NCBI GenBank assembly: GCA_902521805.1
Contig: CABYTL010000002.1
Location: forward strand, 1-64,000
Source of the DNA: an uncultured Pelagibacteraceae bacterium
GTDB taxonomy: Bacteria; Pseudomonadota; Alphaproteobacteria; Pelagibacterales; Pelagibacteraceae
Length of the DNA: 64,000 bases
Direction of reading: 5' to 3'
Every line of letters starts with the position of its first letter. Positions within the stretch are counted from its first letter, which is position 1. The position numbers and the translations under genes were made by a program. Shown here piece after piece: positions 11,301 to 21,959 of the stretch. The notes under the pieces were generated by a model, which was given only the letters and a program-made list of their open reading frames with translations, was not told where the DNA came from and did not search any database.

Positions 11301-12550
11301 TGGTTTTTATTTATAGAATTTTCATTAATTTAATTTTAATCATATCACCGTTCATAATCTTAATTAGATTAATTAACAAGAAAGAGGATTTAACAAGATT
11401 TCAAGAGAAAATAGGTTTTTTTAAAAAAAATATATCCAAAGGTAAAACAGTATGGTTTCATGGGGCAAGTGTTGGTGAAATTCAGAGTATAGTTCCTCTT
11501 TTGGAGAAATATGATAAATCAAAAAATATTGATCAAATATTAATTACTTCAAACACACTCAGTTCTTCAAAAATTATTTCAAGAATCAAACTTAAGAAAA
11601 TAAGACATCAGTTTTTTCCTGTTGATAGTAATATTATCGTAAAAAAATTTCTTAAACACTGGAAGCCATCTATTGCATTTTTTATTGATTCTGAAATTTG
11701 GCCAAATATGTTAATAAACTTAAGTAAAAAAAATATTCCTATAGTTCTTATTAATGCTAGAATTACTAAAAAATCCTATTACAGGTGGAGCAAATTAAAA
11801 AAATTCTCAAAATTAATTTTTAATAAATTTAATCTTTGTTTATCATCAAATAAAGAAACAGTTTTTTTTTTAAAAAAACTTGGTGCAAAAAATATAAAAT
11901 ATTTCGGTAATTTAAAATATTCTCAATCTGAAACTGAAAAAAATGAAATCGACAATCAGACTAAAAAATTTATTTCAAAAAGAACTGCGTGGTGCGCCTC
12001 TAGTACTCATAATTCTGAAGAGAAATTTGTTGGTCTTGTCCATAATAGATTAAAAAGGAAATATAATAATCTCTTAACTGTGATTATTCCTAGACATATA
12101 GATAGAGTGGAACAAATAGGAAATGAGTTATCAAATTTAGGTTTAAAGGTTCATTATCATGAACCAAAAAGTAAAATCCATAAAGATACTGATATTTACT
12201 TAGTAAATTCATTTGGTAAAACAAAATCATTCTACTCATCATTAAAAAATATATTTTTAGGCGGATCTCTTATAAATCATGGTGGTCAAAATCCACTAGA
12301 AGCAGTCAGATATAATTGTAATATCTTACACGGCCCAAATATTTCAAATTTTAGTGAAATATTTCAATTTTTGAGCAAACAAAAAGTTTCGAAAAAAATA
12401 ACAAATATAAATCAAATGACAAATATTCTAGATAAATTGTTTTCTTCTCAAAAAAGTCAAAAAAATATAAAGAATAAAATAAACGCTATTGGACAAAAAA
12501 TTTTAAAAAAAAATATGCAAGAAATTAATTCAATTTTTGAAAAATTATGA
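11300..12550 (+). CDS. waaA: 3-deoxy-D-manno-octulosonic acid transferase
   Basis: VWFHGASVGEIQSIVPLLE, SEIWPNMLINLSKKNIPIVLINARI, GGSLINHGGQNPLEA. Confidence 0.95.
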   Translation: MVFIYRIFINLILIISPFIILIRLINKKEDLTRFQEKIGFFKKNISKGKTVWFHGASVGEIQSIVPLLEKYDKSKNIDQILITSNTLSSSKIISRIKLKKIRHQFFPVDSNIIVKKFLKHWKPSIAFFIDSEIWPNMLINLSKKNIPIVLINARITKKSYYRWSKLKKFSKLIFNKFNLCLSSNKETVFFLKKLGAKNIKYFGNLKYSQSETEKNEIDNQTKKFISKRTAWCASSTHNSEEKFVGLVHNRLKRKYNNLLTVIIPRHIDRVEQIGNELSNLGLKVHYHEPKSKIHKDTDIYLVNSFGKTKSFYSSLKNIFLGGSLINHGGQNPLEAVRYNCNILHGPNISNFSEIFQFLSKQKVSKKITNINQMTNILDKLFSSQKSQKNIKNKINAIGQKILKKNMQEINSIFEKL

Positions 12551-13479
12551 ATTTGAAAAAACCCTTATTTTGGAATCTGCCAAAGCCAAATTTTATTTCT
12601 TTTTTATTGATCCCATTTTCTTTTCCAGTAATGCTTAGAAACTATCTATATAAATTTATAAAGAAAGAAAAAAGCTCAAAAATTAAAACTATTTGTGTTG
12701 GTAATATTTATTTAGGTGGAACAGGAAAAACACCTCTTACCATATCTATTTATGAAATGTTAAAAGAGCATGGTTACAATGTAGCAACAGTAAAAAAATA
12801 CTACTCTAATCAAAAAGATGAGCAACTTTTGCTGAAACAAAAAACTTCTTCGATTATTACAAATTCAAGAAAAGAAGCACTAAAGATAGGTTTAAATAAA
12901 AAATATGATACTTTAATATTTGATGATGGTCTTCAAGATATAGGAATTGAATTTGACATCAAACTTGTTTGTTTTAAGGCAATTAATTGGATTGGAAATG
13001 GGCAACTAATTCCAGCTGGACCTCTTAGGGAAAAAATTTCAAGTTTAAAAAAATTTGATGCTGTATTCTTAAATGGTTATTCCAAAGATCTAGAAAATAT
13101 TGAAAATGAAATTAAAAAAGTAAATCCAAATATTCAAATATTTAGAACTTATTATAAAATATCAAATATAAATAAGTATGATTTAAGTAAAAAATATTTA
13201 ATATATTCTGGAATAGGTAATCCATTAGATTTTAAAAACATTCTTGTAGAAAATAATTTCAATGTATCAAAAGAAATGGTTTTTTCGGATCATTATAAAT
13301 ATAATATCAAAGATTTTGAAAAAATTATAAAAGAAGCTAAAGGGGAAAATCTTAAGATTTTAACTACTGAAAAAGATCATGTAAAAGTTCCAGCAGAATT
13401 TAAAAAAGAAATAGATTTTTTAACTATTGATTTAGTTATTGAAAACAATAAAAATTTAATTGAATTATTAAATAATTAG
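12547..13479 (+). CDS. lpxK: Tetraacyldisaccharide 4'-kinase
   Basis: VGNIYLGGTGKTPLTISI, FDDGLQDIGIEFD, LIPAGPLREK. Confidence 0.94.
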   Translation: MNLKKPLFWNLPKPNFISFLLIPFSFPVMLRNYLYKFIKKEKSSKIKTICVGNIYLGGTGKTPLTISIYEMLKEHGYNVATVKKYYSNQKDEQLLLKQKTSSIITNSRKEALKIGLNKKYDTLIFDDGLQDIGIEFDIKLVCFKAINWIGNGQLIPAGPLREKISSLKKFDAVFLNGYSKDLENIENEIKKVNPNIQIFRTYYKISNINKYDLSKKYLIYSGIGNPLDFKNILVENNFNVSKEMVFSDHYKYNIKDFEKIIKEAKGENLKILTTEKDHVKVPAEFKKEIDFLTIDLVIENNKNLIELLNN

Positions 13480-13480
13480 T

Positions 13481-14341
13481 ATGAAAACTATAAAATATTT
13501 TTGTCAATTTTTTATTATAGGTTTGTTATTTATAATTTTTAAGATCTTAGGTATCAGACTGTCTAGAATTGTCGCTAGTAAATTGTTTTTGATATTTGGC
13601 CCTTTTTTCAGATCCCAAAAAATTATTGATAGGAATATCTCATATGCTTTTTCTGACTCAGATAAAAAATTTAAAAAAAAAATAAAAAAAGGAATGTGGG
13701 AGAGTTATGGAAAAATACTTGCTGAGTATATGTTTATAAAACATTTTAGAAAAATAAATTCAGAAAAATTTTTAGAAATTAACGGCCAAGAAATTTTAGA
13801 AAAAATCAAAATTTCAGATGAACCTGTAATTTTTATATCAGGTCACTTTGATAATTTTGAATTAATGGCAATGCACATTGAAAAATCAGGAATTGATTTA
13901 GCAGCAATTTATAGGCCACTTAATAATAGTTTTTTGAATCCACTCATGGAAAATATTAGAAAAAAATATATTTGTAAAAAACAAATAAAAAAAGGAGTTT
14001 CGGGTACTAAAGAAATTTTAAAACATTTTAAGACTGGTACCTCAGTGGCTTTAATGATCGATCAAAGAGTTACTCAAGGTATTAAATCATTATTATTTAA
14101 TAAATATGCATATACGACAACTATTCCAGCTCAATTTGCTAAAAAATTTAATTGTAAGATTATTCCAATTCACATTAAACGAAAAAAAAATGAAAACTTT
14201 ATCTTGGAAATAATGGAGCCAATAAAATTTAATAATGATAAAACAATAGAAAACATAACTTTAGAATTGAACCAATTATTGGAAAAAATGATTACCGGAA
14301 ATCCTTATCAATGGATTTGGTCTCATAATAGATGGAAATAA
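13481..14341 (+). CDS. Lysophospholipid/lauroyl acyltransferase (LpxL/HtrB family)
   Basis: ISGHFDNFELM (HX4D/E type motif), AAIYRPLNN, WIWSHNRWK C-terminus. Confidence 0.9.
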   Translation: MKTIKYFCQFFIIGLLFIIFKILGIRLSRIVASKLFLIFGPFFRSQKIIDRNISYAFSDSDKKFKKKIKKGMWESYGKILAEYMFIKHFRKINSEKFLEINGQEILEKIKISDEPVIFISGHFDNFELMAMHIEKSGIDLAAIYRPLNNSFLNPLMENIRKKYICKKQIKKGVSGTKEILKHFKTGTSVALMIDQRVTQGIKSLLFNKYAYTTTIPAQFAKKFNCKIIPIHIKRKKNENFILEIMEPIKFNNDKTIENITLELNQLLEKMITGNPYQWIWSHNRWK

Positions 14342-14342
14342 A

Positions 14343-14549
14343 TTAATTTTTTTCCCTTTTGATAGCGGCTTCAACGTAAGAGAAATATGCCTCTTGCTTA
14401 TCGACATTCCAGTAAGTTAAATTTTGAAGAGCAATTTTCTTTCCCGAAACTGCGCAAATAACATGATCACCATCTTGGATAACTTTAAAATTATTTGGTA
14501 AATATTTTATTTTCGCTAATTTTTTGTACATTTTTAGTTTATATATCAT
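14343..14549 (-). CDS. DUF2093 family protein
   Basis: GDHVICAVSGKKIALQNLTYWNVDKQEAYFSYVEAAIKR; listed ORF start 14591 overlaps purD, so starts at 14549 or 14531 are more likely. Confidence 0.8.
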   Translation of the reverse strand: MIYKLKMYKKLAKIKYLPNNFKVIQDGDHVICAVSGKKIALQNLTYWNVDKQEAYFSYVEAAIKREKN

Positions 14550-14552
14550 TAT

Positions 14553-15815
14553 ATGAAAATAGGAGTAATAGGAAGTGGAGGAAGAGAACATGCACTATGT
14601 TTGTCCCTAAAAATTTCAAAGAAAATAAAACAAATTTATTGTTTTCCAGGTAATGCAGGTACTAATTTAATAGCAACAAATATAAACATTGATATAAACG
14701 ATTTCAAAAGATTAAAAGACTTCTTAAAAAAAAATAATATAAACTCTGTAATTATTGGTCCTGAGGAACCTTTAGTAAATGGGATTGTCGATTATTTAGA
14801 GCAGTTTAATATTAAAGCATTTGGACCAAATAAAATAGCTTCTCAACTTGAAGGATCAAAAATATTTACAAAAAATCTTTGTGAAAAATATAAAATTCCA
14901 ACTGCTAAATTTGGGGTTTTTTCAACCGCAAAAACTGCTTTCTCATTTCTTCAAAAATGCAATTTTCCTATAGTAATTAAAGCTGATGGACTAGCTGCTG
15001 GCAAAGGTGTTTATATTTCAGAAAATATTAATGAAGCATCAAAAGCTGTTGATGAGATATTTAATGGTAAATTTGGAAAAGCAGAAAATTTACTTATTGA
15101 AGAATTTTTAAATGGCGAAGAGATGAGTTTTTTTATTATCTCTGATGGTAAAAGTTACCAGACTTTTGGAACTGCCCAAGACCATAAGAGAGTTTTCGAA
15201 GGTGATAAGGGTAAAAATACTGGTGGAATGGGTGCATACTCCCCTTCTAGACTAGAAACAAAAGAATTAAATCAAAAGATAATTAGTAGAATTATAAAGC
15301 CAACTCTTAAAGGTTTAAAAGAAATTAATTGTGAATATAAAGGTTTTTTATATGCAGGGCTTATGGTTGTTAAAGGAGAGCCTTTCTTGATTGAATATAA
15401 TGTAAGGATGGGTGATCCTGAGTGCCAAACACTACTACCAAAGTTAAAAACAGATTTTTCAACTATAATAGATAAGTGCATGGAGCAAAAACTTCATGAA
15501 ATAGAAATTGAGTGGCTTGAAGATAAGACTATTTGCATTGTATTATGTTCAAAAGGTTATCCAGATACATATGAAAAAAATGTTGAACTTAACTTAGAAA
15601 AATTAAGATTTAATAATAATCAGTTTATCTTTCATGCTGGTACTAAAATAGTTGGTAATAAAATTTTATCAAATGGAGGTAGAGTATTAAATATTGTAAC
15701 TAGATCGAATGATCTCAAAGAAGCAAGAGAAATTTCATTAAAGCTTCTTGACGAAATCAATTGGGACAATGGATTTTACAGAAGAGATATTGGTTATAAG
15801 GTTATAAAAAAATGA
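14553..15815 (+). CDS. purD: Phosphoribosylamine--glycine ligase
   Basis: MKIGVIGSGGREHALC, GPEEPLVNGIVD, KADGLAAGKGV, EYNVRMGDPECQ. Confidence 0.98.
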   Translation: MKIGVIGSGGREHALCLSLKISKKIKQIYCFPGNAGTNLIATNINIDINDFKRLKDFLKKNNINSVIIGPEEPLVNGIVDYLEQFNIKAFGPNKIASQLEGSKIFTKNLCEKYKIPTAKFGVFSTAKTAFSFLQKCNFPIVIKADGLAAGKGVYISENINEASKAVDEIFNGKFGKAENLLIEEFLNGEEMSFFIISDGKSYQTFGTAQDHKRVFEGDKGKNTGGMGAYSPSRLETKELNQKIISRIIKPTLKGLKEINCEYKGFLYAGLMVVKGEPFLIEYNVRMGDPECQTLLPKLKTDFSTIIDKCMEQKLHEIEIEWLEDKTICIVLCSKGYPDTYEKNVELNLEKLRFNNNQFIFHAGTKIVGNKILSNGGRVLNIVTRSNDLKEAREISLKLLDEINWDNGFYRRDIGYKVIKK

Positions 15816-16378
15816 GAATAATATCAGGTTCTTTCAAAGGTAAAAAAATCTTAGAACCGAAAGATTTTAAAACTAGACCTTTGAAGGATCTCACAAAAGA
15901 ATCTATTTTTAATATTATCAAGCATTCTAATAAATTTAAAATAAATTTATCTAATTCATCAATACTAGATTTATTTTCAGGAGTGGGTTCATTTGGAATA
16001 GAATGTTTATCGAGAGGAGTAAAGAAAGTAATTTTTATTGAAAATTATCAAGGTGTTTTGCCTTTATTAAAAAAAAATCTGAATAATTTAAATTCTATTG
16101 AAAATTATGATGTAATTGAAAAAGACATTTATAATGAAAAAACACTTCTTAATTTAAATTATAAATTTGATATTATTTTTTTGGATCCACCTTACAAGAA
16201 TAAAAATTTAAATAAATTATTATCTATAATTTTTAAAGAAAAAATACTTAGTAAAAATGGTGTACTTATAATACATAGACATATAGATGAGATTGATGAT
16301 TTTACGTCTTACTTTAAATCTATTGAACAAAAAAAATATGGAATATCCAAAATAATCTTTTTATCTCCATTATATTAA
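15812..16378 (+). CDS. rsmD: 16S rRNA (guanine966-N2)-methyltransferase RsmD
   Basis: MRIISGSFKGKKIL, TRPLKDLTKESIFNI, LDLFSGVGSFGIECLSRG, FLDPPY. Confidence 0.95.
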   Translation: MRIISGSFKGKKILEPKDFKTRPLKDLTKESIFNIIKHSNKFKINLSNSSILDLFSGVGSFGIECLSRGVKKVIFIENYQGVLPLLKKNLNNLNSIENYDVIEKDIYNEKTLLNLNYKFDIIFLDPPYKNKNLNKLLSIIFKEKILSKNGVLIIHRHIDEIDDFTSYFKSIEQKKYGISKIIFLSPLY

Positions 16379-17530
16379 TATTTTTTTTGTCTCCTTTTTT
16401 ATTAACTCAACAGCTGGTTGATCGTAAGGATTTAAACCTAATAGTTTTCCCAATAAAATAGTTTCTAAAATAAAAAAACTAAATAATACACCCAAAGATT
16501 TTTCGTCTCTTTGATTTATTTCAAAGCTTCGAAACGGAATATTTTTTTTATTAAATATGTTTTCAGTAGCTATTTTTTGAGCATAGATAATATCGGAGAT
16601 TTTTTTATTACCCAGGTAATTATGAGATCGCAATGATATTTTTTTAATTCTATCTGCATTATTATCATGTGTATAAAAAAAGGTAAAAAAATTATTCCGG
16701 GAGCCATCTAAATAAAGCTGCATGACACTGTGATTGTCGCTTGGCATTGTTGAAATTATTGGAAGCAATCCTTTTCTTTTTTTCCCTAAACTCTCTGCAA
16801 TTAATTGTTGATACCATTTAAATAGACTTTCTGATTTTTTATCATAATTTATTATAACTGAATTAAATTTTTTTTTTTTGATTAAAAAAAAAGTTGAGGC
16901 AACATTTTTAACTAGAGAATTAAAAAATTTCTTATTCTTAATTAGATAATTGAGTTGTTTAAAATTATTAGTTTTGAGACCCATCAGTTCAGCTGGCAAC
17001 ATTCCGACTTCTGATAAGACTGAGTATCTGCCACCAATAAAATTATTATGATCAACAATTTCAGCTTTTAATTTTTCGGCTAAAATTTTAAGATAACTTT
17101 TTTTATTTTCTGTTATAAAAATATTATTATCACGTTTTTTTATCAAAATATTTGAATTAATTATTGTTTCAATTGTATTACCAGATTTCGAGACAATTAA
17201 ATTTGTAAAAGTTTTATCTTTTTTATCCTGTAGATTCTGAAGATTATCTACAAAATAAAAATTTTTTTTAATTTTATGTTTTAAAAAATCATATATAGCT
17301 TTTGTTCCAAGTGAAGATCCTCCCATACCAATTACTCTAAAATTTATTTTATGTTTATATTTAAAAAGTTTTTTATTTTTATAACTATAAATATATTCAT
17401 CTGTTAATGATTGAATAATATGGTTATTTTCCCTCAAAAGATCATTAAGAATTATAAGAGCCTTTTTTATATCTAATTTTTTAGAAAATTTATTATGAAA
17501 GTTCTTTAAAAAAAAAAAATTTTTTGACAT
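16370..17530 (-). CDS. pgi: Glucose-6-phosphate isomerase, short divergent form
   Basis: GMGGSSLGTKAIYDFLK, VSKSGNTIETI, MQLYLDGSRNNFFTFF, NPYDQPAVELIKK; only 386 aa. Confidence 0.85.
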   Translation of the reverse strand: MSKNFFFLKNFHNKFSKKLDIKKALIILNDLLRENNHIIQSLTDEYIYSYKNKKLFKYKHKINFRVIGMGGSSLGTKAIYDFLKHKIKKNFYFVDNLQNLQDKKDKTFTNLIVSKSGNTIETIINSNILIKKRDNNIFITENKKSYLKILAEKLKAEIVDHNNFIGGRYSVLSEVGMLPAELMGLKTNNFKQLNYLIKNKKFFNSLVKNVASTFFLIKKKKFNSVIINYDKKSESLFKWYQQLIAESLGKKRKGLLPIISTMPSDNHSVMQLYLDGSRNNFFTFFYTHDNNADRIKKISLRSHNYLGNKKISDIIYAQKIATENIFNKKNIPFRSFEINQRDEKSLGVLFSFFILETILLGKLLGLNPYDQPAVELIKKETKKILI

Positions 17531-17535
17531 CCAAA

Positions 17536-17832
17536 TTAATTTATCTTTTCAAGAACAGATTGTTCAATGTTTGTTTTCTTTATCTTTTTTTTTGTGTCTT
17601 TAGTTTTTGAATTACTTATAATCTTTTCAAACTCGCTATCACTATCATTTTCTTGTTTTTTGAAATCACCGGGAGTGGGCAAATTACCATAATCAGGGGG
17701 CATGACTAATGGATTCTTTTTTTCAATTAAAAATTCATCAGTTTCTCTTTTTTTTAGAGTGAAACCTTCTTTAGCCGACTCGCATGAACTCAATAAAATT
17801 ATAAACAAAAAATATACTAAAAAAAATCTCAT
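17536..17832 (-). CDS. Small lipoprotein, DUF3035-like
   Basis: Lipobox-like LLSSC near N-terminus; FLIEKKNPLVMPPDYGNLPTPG. Confidence 0.7.
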   Translation of the reverse strand: MRFFLVYFLFIILLSSCESAKEGFTLKKRETDEFLIEKKNPLVMPPDYGNLPTPGDFKKQENDSDSEFEKIISNSKTKDTKKKIKKTNIEQSVLEKIN

Positions 17833-18302
17833 GTTTTTTTTCTAATTCGAAACTCTAACATGATTAATATTATAACACCTAAGCTAATAAATATATCTGC
17901 AATATTAAAGATAAACCAATGAATATTATTAATGTGTATATCTATAAAATCGACAACAGCTGAATAATATAATCTATCAAATATATTCCCTAAAGATCCC
18001 CCCAAAATCATTGAAAAACATATTTTTTCTACTCCATTAGATTTAATTGCTAAGAATAAAATAATTAAGGTTATTATAATTATTATTAATGTGATGATAT
18101 TATAATAAAATTGATCGTTAAATGAAAAAAGACCAAAAGCTATACCACTGTTCCAAATAAGATTTAAGTTAAGAAAGGATGTAACAGAAATATTAAAGTT
18201 ATCATCTGAACCTGACAATTCTAAAATAAAATATTTACTTAATCTATCAAAAATAAATATTATACTTGATATATAAAAAGTAATTATTTTTTTTTTTAAC
18301 AT
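17829..18302 (-). CDS. lspA: Signal peptidase II (lipoprotein)
   Basis: NSGIAFGLFS, GGSLGNIFDRLYYSAVVDFIDIH, FNIADIFISLGV catalytic Asp motifs. Confidence 0.97.
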   Translation of the reverse strand: MLKKKIITFYISSIIFIFDRLSKYFILELSGSDDNFNISVTSFLNLNLIWNSGIAFGLFSFNDQFYYNIITLIIIIITLIILFLAIKSNGVEKICFSMILGGSLGNIFDRLYYSAVVDFIDIHINNIHWFIFNIADIFISLGVIILIMLEFRIRKKT

Positions 18303-18306
18303 TTAT

Positions 18307-21039
18307 TTAGTTTTCAGAAACACATTTTTTTCCATTTCTTAAACATGACCCAACACTTATTTTCCAACACAAGGGGCATTTAGTTCCTTCTGCTTTAAAT
18401 GTTTCGGCTGAAATTTTATTATCTTTACTTTCTTCCATTTGCACATTTGAAGTAATACATAATTCTGCAAAATCAATATCGCTAAAAAATTTTAACTTTT
18501 CTTTATCTAATCTAATCTTGATTGATGCTTCCAAACTTGATCCAATTATTTTTTCTGCTCTTTTTTCTTCTATACTAAGATTACACACATCTCTTATTTC
18601 AATTAACTCCTTCCATTTAGCGTTTAAATTATCATTTCTAAAATTTATTGGAAAATCAATAAATTTTTCCAAATGAATACTTTTTTTACTACCTACAATT
18701 TTATAAATTTCTTCAGTTGTAAAAGATAAAATTGGTGCAAACCATCTTAACAATGAACTTAAAATAACTTTTAATAATAATATTGATGATTGTCTTTTTT
18801 CTGATTCTAAAGGATCACAATATAAACAATCTTTTCTAATATCAAAATAAAATGCAGAAAGATCAACTGTGCAAAAATTTAAAAGCTCTTTATAAAGATT
18901 ATGAAAATCGTAGTTTTTAAAATATTTTTTAAAATTTTCATTTAATAAATAAATCTTGTGAAGCATAAATTGCTCCAGTTCTGGTAGAGAGTCAGCATCT
19001 ATTTTTTTTAGATCTACTTCTTCTTTATTGTCATTAATATTTCCCAATAAATATCTGAAAGTATTTCTAATTTTTCGATAAGACTCAGCATGTTGATCAA
19101 GAATAGAAAAGTCTATTCTCAAATCCTCGGCATAATTTGATGATGCTACCCAAATTCTTAAAATATCAGCTCCATATTTTTTTAAAATGTCTTCAGGGGC
19201 AATAACATTTCCTAATGATTTAGACATTTTGAGACCTTTTCCATCAACTACAAATCCATGGGAAAGAATAGACTCGAATGGTGCCTTCCCTCTTGTTCCA
19301 CATGACTCTAAAAGTGATGAATGAAACCAGCCTCTGTGTTGATCTGATCCCTCTAAATACATAGAAGCAGGCCATTGTAAATCTTCTCTTTTTTCTAAAA
19401 CAAATGAATGAGTGGAGCCACTATCAAACCAAACTTCTACGATATCACTTAATTTTTCATATTCTTCAGCATTATATTTGTCTCCTAAAAATTTTTGAGG
19501 ATTGTCTGAAAACCAGCAATCAGAACCCTCTTTTTCATAAATTAAAGCTATATTTTCAATTACTTCATCATCTACTAAAATTTCTTTAGTTTTCTTATTC
19601 TCAAAAATTGGGAGTGGGACCCCCCAAACTCTTTGTCTTGAGACACACCAATCTGGTCTAGTCTCAATCATAGATTTTAATCTCTCTTTTCCTTTGCTTG
19701 GATAAAAATCTGTTTCATCAATTGCTTTTAAAGCCTTATCTCTTAATTGATGACTTTCCATCGAAATAAACCATTGCGGAGTTGCTCTATGTACAAGTGG
19801 AGCTTTGGATCTCCATGAGTGTGGGTAAGAATGAACTAATTCACCATTAGATAATAAATTTTTTTGTTCTTTAAGTTTTTCAATTACAATTGGATTAGCT
19901 TTAAATATATGAAGTCCATTAAATAATTTTACATAATTAGTATATTTCCCGTCTCCATCAACAGTTTCAATTGCTTTAATTCCATTATTTGCACATAAGT
20001 TGAAGTCATCAGGTCCGTGACTAGGAGCACAATGGACTATTCCAGTACCTTGCTCAATTGTTACAAATCTTGCTTGAAGCATTGGGATATCAAGCTCATA
20101 TCCAAGTTTTAAAAAAGGATGATTACAGATTGTATTTTTAAATTCTTTCCCTTTAAATGTATGGAGTTTTATATAATCTTTTATTTCACAATCTTTAACA
20201 ACTGAATCTACTAATCCTTCTGCGACAACTATTTTTCTATTTTTAAAATCTCCATTATTATTTAATTGAAGCACTACATAATCAAGAGACTCGTTGTATG
20301 CTAGCGCCTTGTTTGCTGGAATTGTCCAGGGTGTTGTCGTCCAAATAATAATTTCACAACCAACTAGTTCTTTTAAATCAGAAGATTTTACTTTAAAAGA
20401 CGTATAAATTGTATCTGACTTCCGGTCTTGATATTCTACTTCTGCATCTGCTAGTGCTGTCTTTTCAACTGTTGACCACAAAACTGGTTTAAAACCTTTG
20501 TATAAACTTCCTTCCTTTAAAAATTTTCCAAGTTCTCTGACAATTTGAGCTTCAGCATCAAAGCTCATCGTAGAGTAGTAATTCTCCCAATCTCCTATAA
20601 CACCTAATCGTTTGAATTGAGATTTATGAATTTCTATCCATTTTTCTGCAAATGCTCTACACTCTTTTCTAAACTCAACTATTGGAACATCATTTTTATT
20701 TTTTTTATCTTTTTTGTATTGTTCCTCGATTTTCCATTCAATAGGTAAACCATGGCAATCCCATCCTGGAACATAAATACTATCTTTACCATCCATTTGG
20801 TGAAATTTTACAATTATATCTTTTAAAATTTTATTAAGAGCAGTGCCCATATGAATATTACCATTTGCATAAGGAGGGCCATCGTGAAGAATAAATTTTT
20901 CTTTTCCTTCACTGGAATTTCTTAATTCACCATAAAGATTTATTTTTTTCCAATGTTCTAAAATTTCAGGCTCTCTTGTTGGTAAATTAGCCTTCATAGA
21001 AAAAACTGTTTTGGGTAGGTTAATTTGTGATTTACTCAT
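18307..21039 (-). CDS. ileS: Isoleucyl-tRNA synthetase
   Basis: DGPPYANGNIHMGTALNKILKD (HIGH-type), GLKMSKSLGNVIAPEDI (KMSKS). Confidence 0.98.
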   Translation of the reverse strand: MSKSQINLPKTVFSMKANLPTREPEILEHWKKINLYGELRNSSEGKEKFILHDGPPYANGNIHMGTALNKILKDIIVKFHQMDGKDSIYVPGWDCHGLPIEWKIEEQYKKDKKNKNDVPIVEFRKECRAFAEKWIEIHKSQFKRLGVIGDWENYYSTMSFDAEAQIVRELGKFLKEGSLYKGFKPVLWSTVEKTALADAEVEYQDRKSDTIYTSFKVKSSDLKELVGCEIIIWTTTPWTIPANKALAYNESLDYVVLQLNNNGDFKNRKIVVAEGLVDSVVKDCEIKDYIKLHTFKGKEFKNTICNHPFLKLGYELDIPMLQARFVTIEQGTGIVHCAPSHGPDDFNLCANNGIKAIETVDGDGKYTNYVKLFNGLHIFKANPIVIEKLKEQKNLLSNGELVHSYPHSWRSKAPLVHRATPQWFISMESHQLRDKALKAIDETDFYPSKGKERLKSMIETRPDWCVSRQRVWGVPLPIFENKKTKEILVDDEVIENIALIYEKEGSDCWFSDNPQKFLGDKYNAEEYEKLSDIVEVWFDSGSTHSFVLEKREDLQWPASMYLEGSDQHRGWFHSSLLESCGTRGKAPFESILSHGFVVDGKGLKMSKSLGNVIAPEDILKKYGADILRIWVASSNYAEDLRIDFSILDQHAESYRKIRNTFRYLLGNINDNKEEVDLKKIDADSLPELEQFMLHKIYLLNENFKKYFKNYDFHNLYKELLNFCTVDLSAFYFDIRKDCLYCDPLESEKRQSSILLLKVILSSLLRWFAPILSFTTEEIYKIVGSKKSIHLEKFIDFPINFRNDNLNAKWKELIEIRDVCNLSIEEKRAEKIIGSSLEASIKIRLDKEKLKFFSDIDFAELCITSNVQMEESKDNKISAETFKAEGTKCPLCWKISVGSCLRNGKKCVSEN

Positions 21040-21959
21040 TAAGTTTCTTTTGCAATATTTAAATCAGCTTTTATCTGAGCTCTTAATTGATTAACATTCT
21101 TAAATTTTTTTTCTTTTCTAATAAACTTTATAAACTCTACTGATAAAAGCTTATTATAAAGATTTCCAGAAAAATTAAATAAATGAACTTCTAATAAGAT
21201 TTTTTTTTGGTTAAATGTAGGTCTATATCCAAGATTTGCAATTCCTCTAAGATATTTAGTATTATTTTTTCTTAAAACTTTAACGGCATAAACGCCGGGT
21301 TTTGCTAAAACATAATCTTGAATGTCTATATTACATGTTGGAAAACCAATTTTCTTTCCAACTTGTCTTCCTTTTTTAACAATTCCCTGTATCGCCCAGT
21401 TTCTATTCAAAAGTTTATTTGCCTTTTTTAAAAATCCATTTTCTAAAAGATTTCTAATTAAAGATGATGATACAATCTTTTTATTGCTGATTAATGGTTT
21501 TGGTTTAACAACTTTATATTTATAATTTTTTTCATTTTTAATTAAGAGACTAACATTTCCCTCTCTTTTATTTCCAAATCTAAAATTATTACTAACAAAA
21601 ATAAATTTAGAATTTATTTTTTTATTTAAAATTTCTTTAATGAAGTTTATTGATTTTATTTTTGAAAATTTATAATCAAATTTTTTTGTTATTACAAAAT
21701 CTACTTTTAAATTACTCAGTAATTTAATCTTTTGATCAATATTTGAGATTCTAAAGTTTTTCAAATTTTTATTAAAAAACATTTTAGGCATTGGATTAAA
21801 ATTTATCACTCCTATTTTTAAATCATATTTTTTTTTATAAGATTTTGCTAATCTAAATAATTTTTGATGGCCAAGATGCAAACCGTCGAAATTACCAATT
21901 AAAATAATTGATCCTCTATGTTTTTTTTCAATATTAAAATTAGAATAATGTTTTACCAT
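21039..21959 (-). CDS. ribF: Riboflavin kinase / FAD synthetase
   Basis: IGNFDGLHLGHQKLF, KKGRQVGKKIGFPTCNI, PGVYAVKV, GIANLGYRPTF. Confidence 0.95.
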   Translation of the reverse strand: MVKHYSNFNIEKKHRGSIILIGNFDGLHLGHQKLFRLAKSYKKKYDLKIGVINFNPMPKMFFNKNLKNFRISNIDQKIKLLSNLKVDFVITKKFDYKFSKIKSINFIKEILNKKINSKFIFVSNNFRFGNKREGNVSLLIKNEKNYKYKVVKPKPLISNKKIVSSSLIRNLLENGFLKKANKLLNRNWAIQGIVKKGRQVGKKIGFPTCNIDIQDYVLAKPGVYAVKVLRKNNTKYLRGIANLGYRPTFNQKKILLEVHLFNFSGNLYNKLLSVEFIKFIRKEKKFKNVNQLRAQIKADLNIAKET

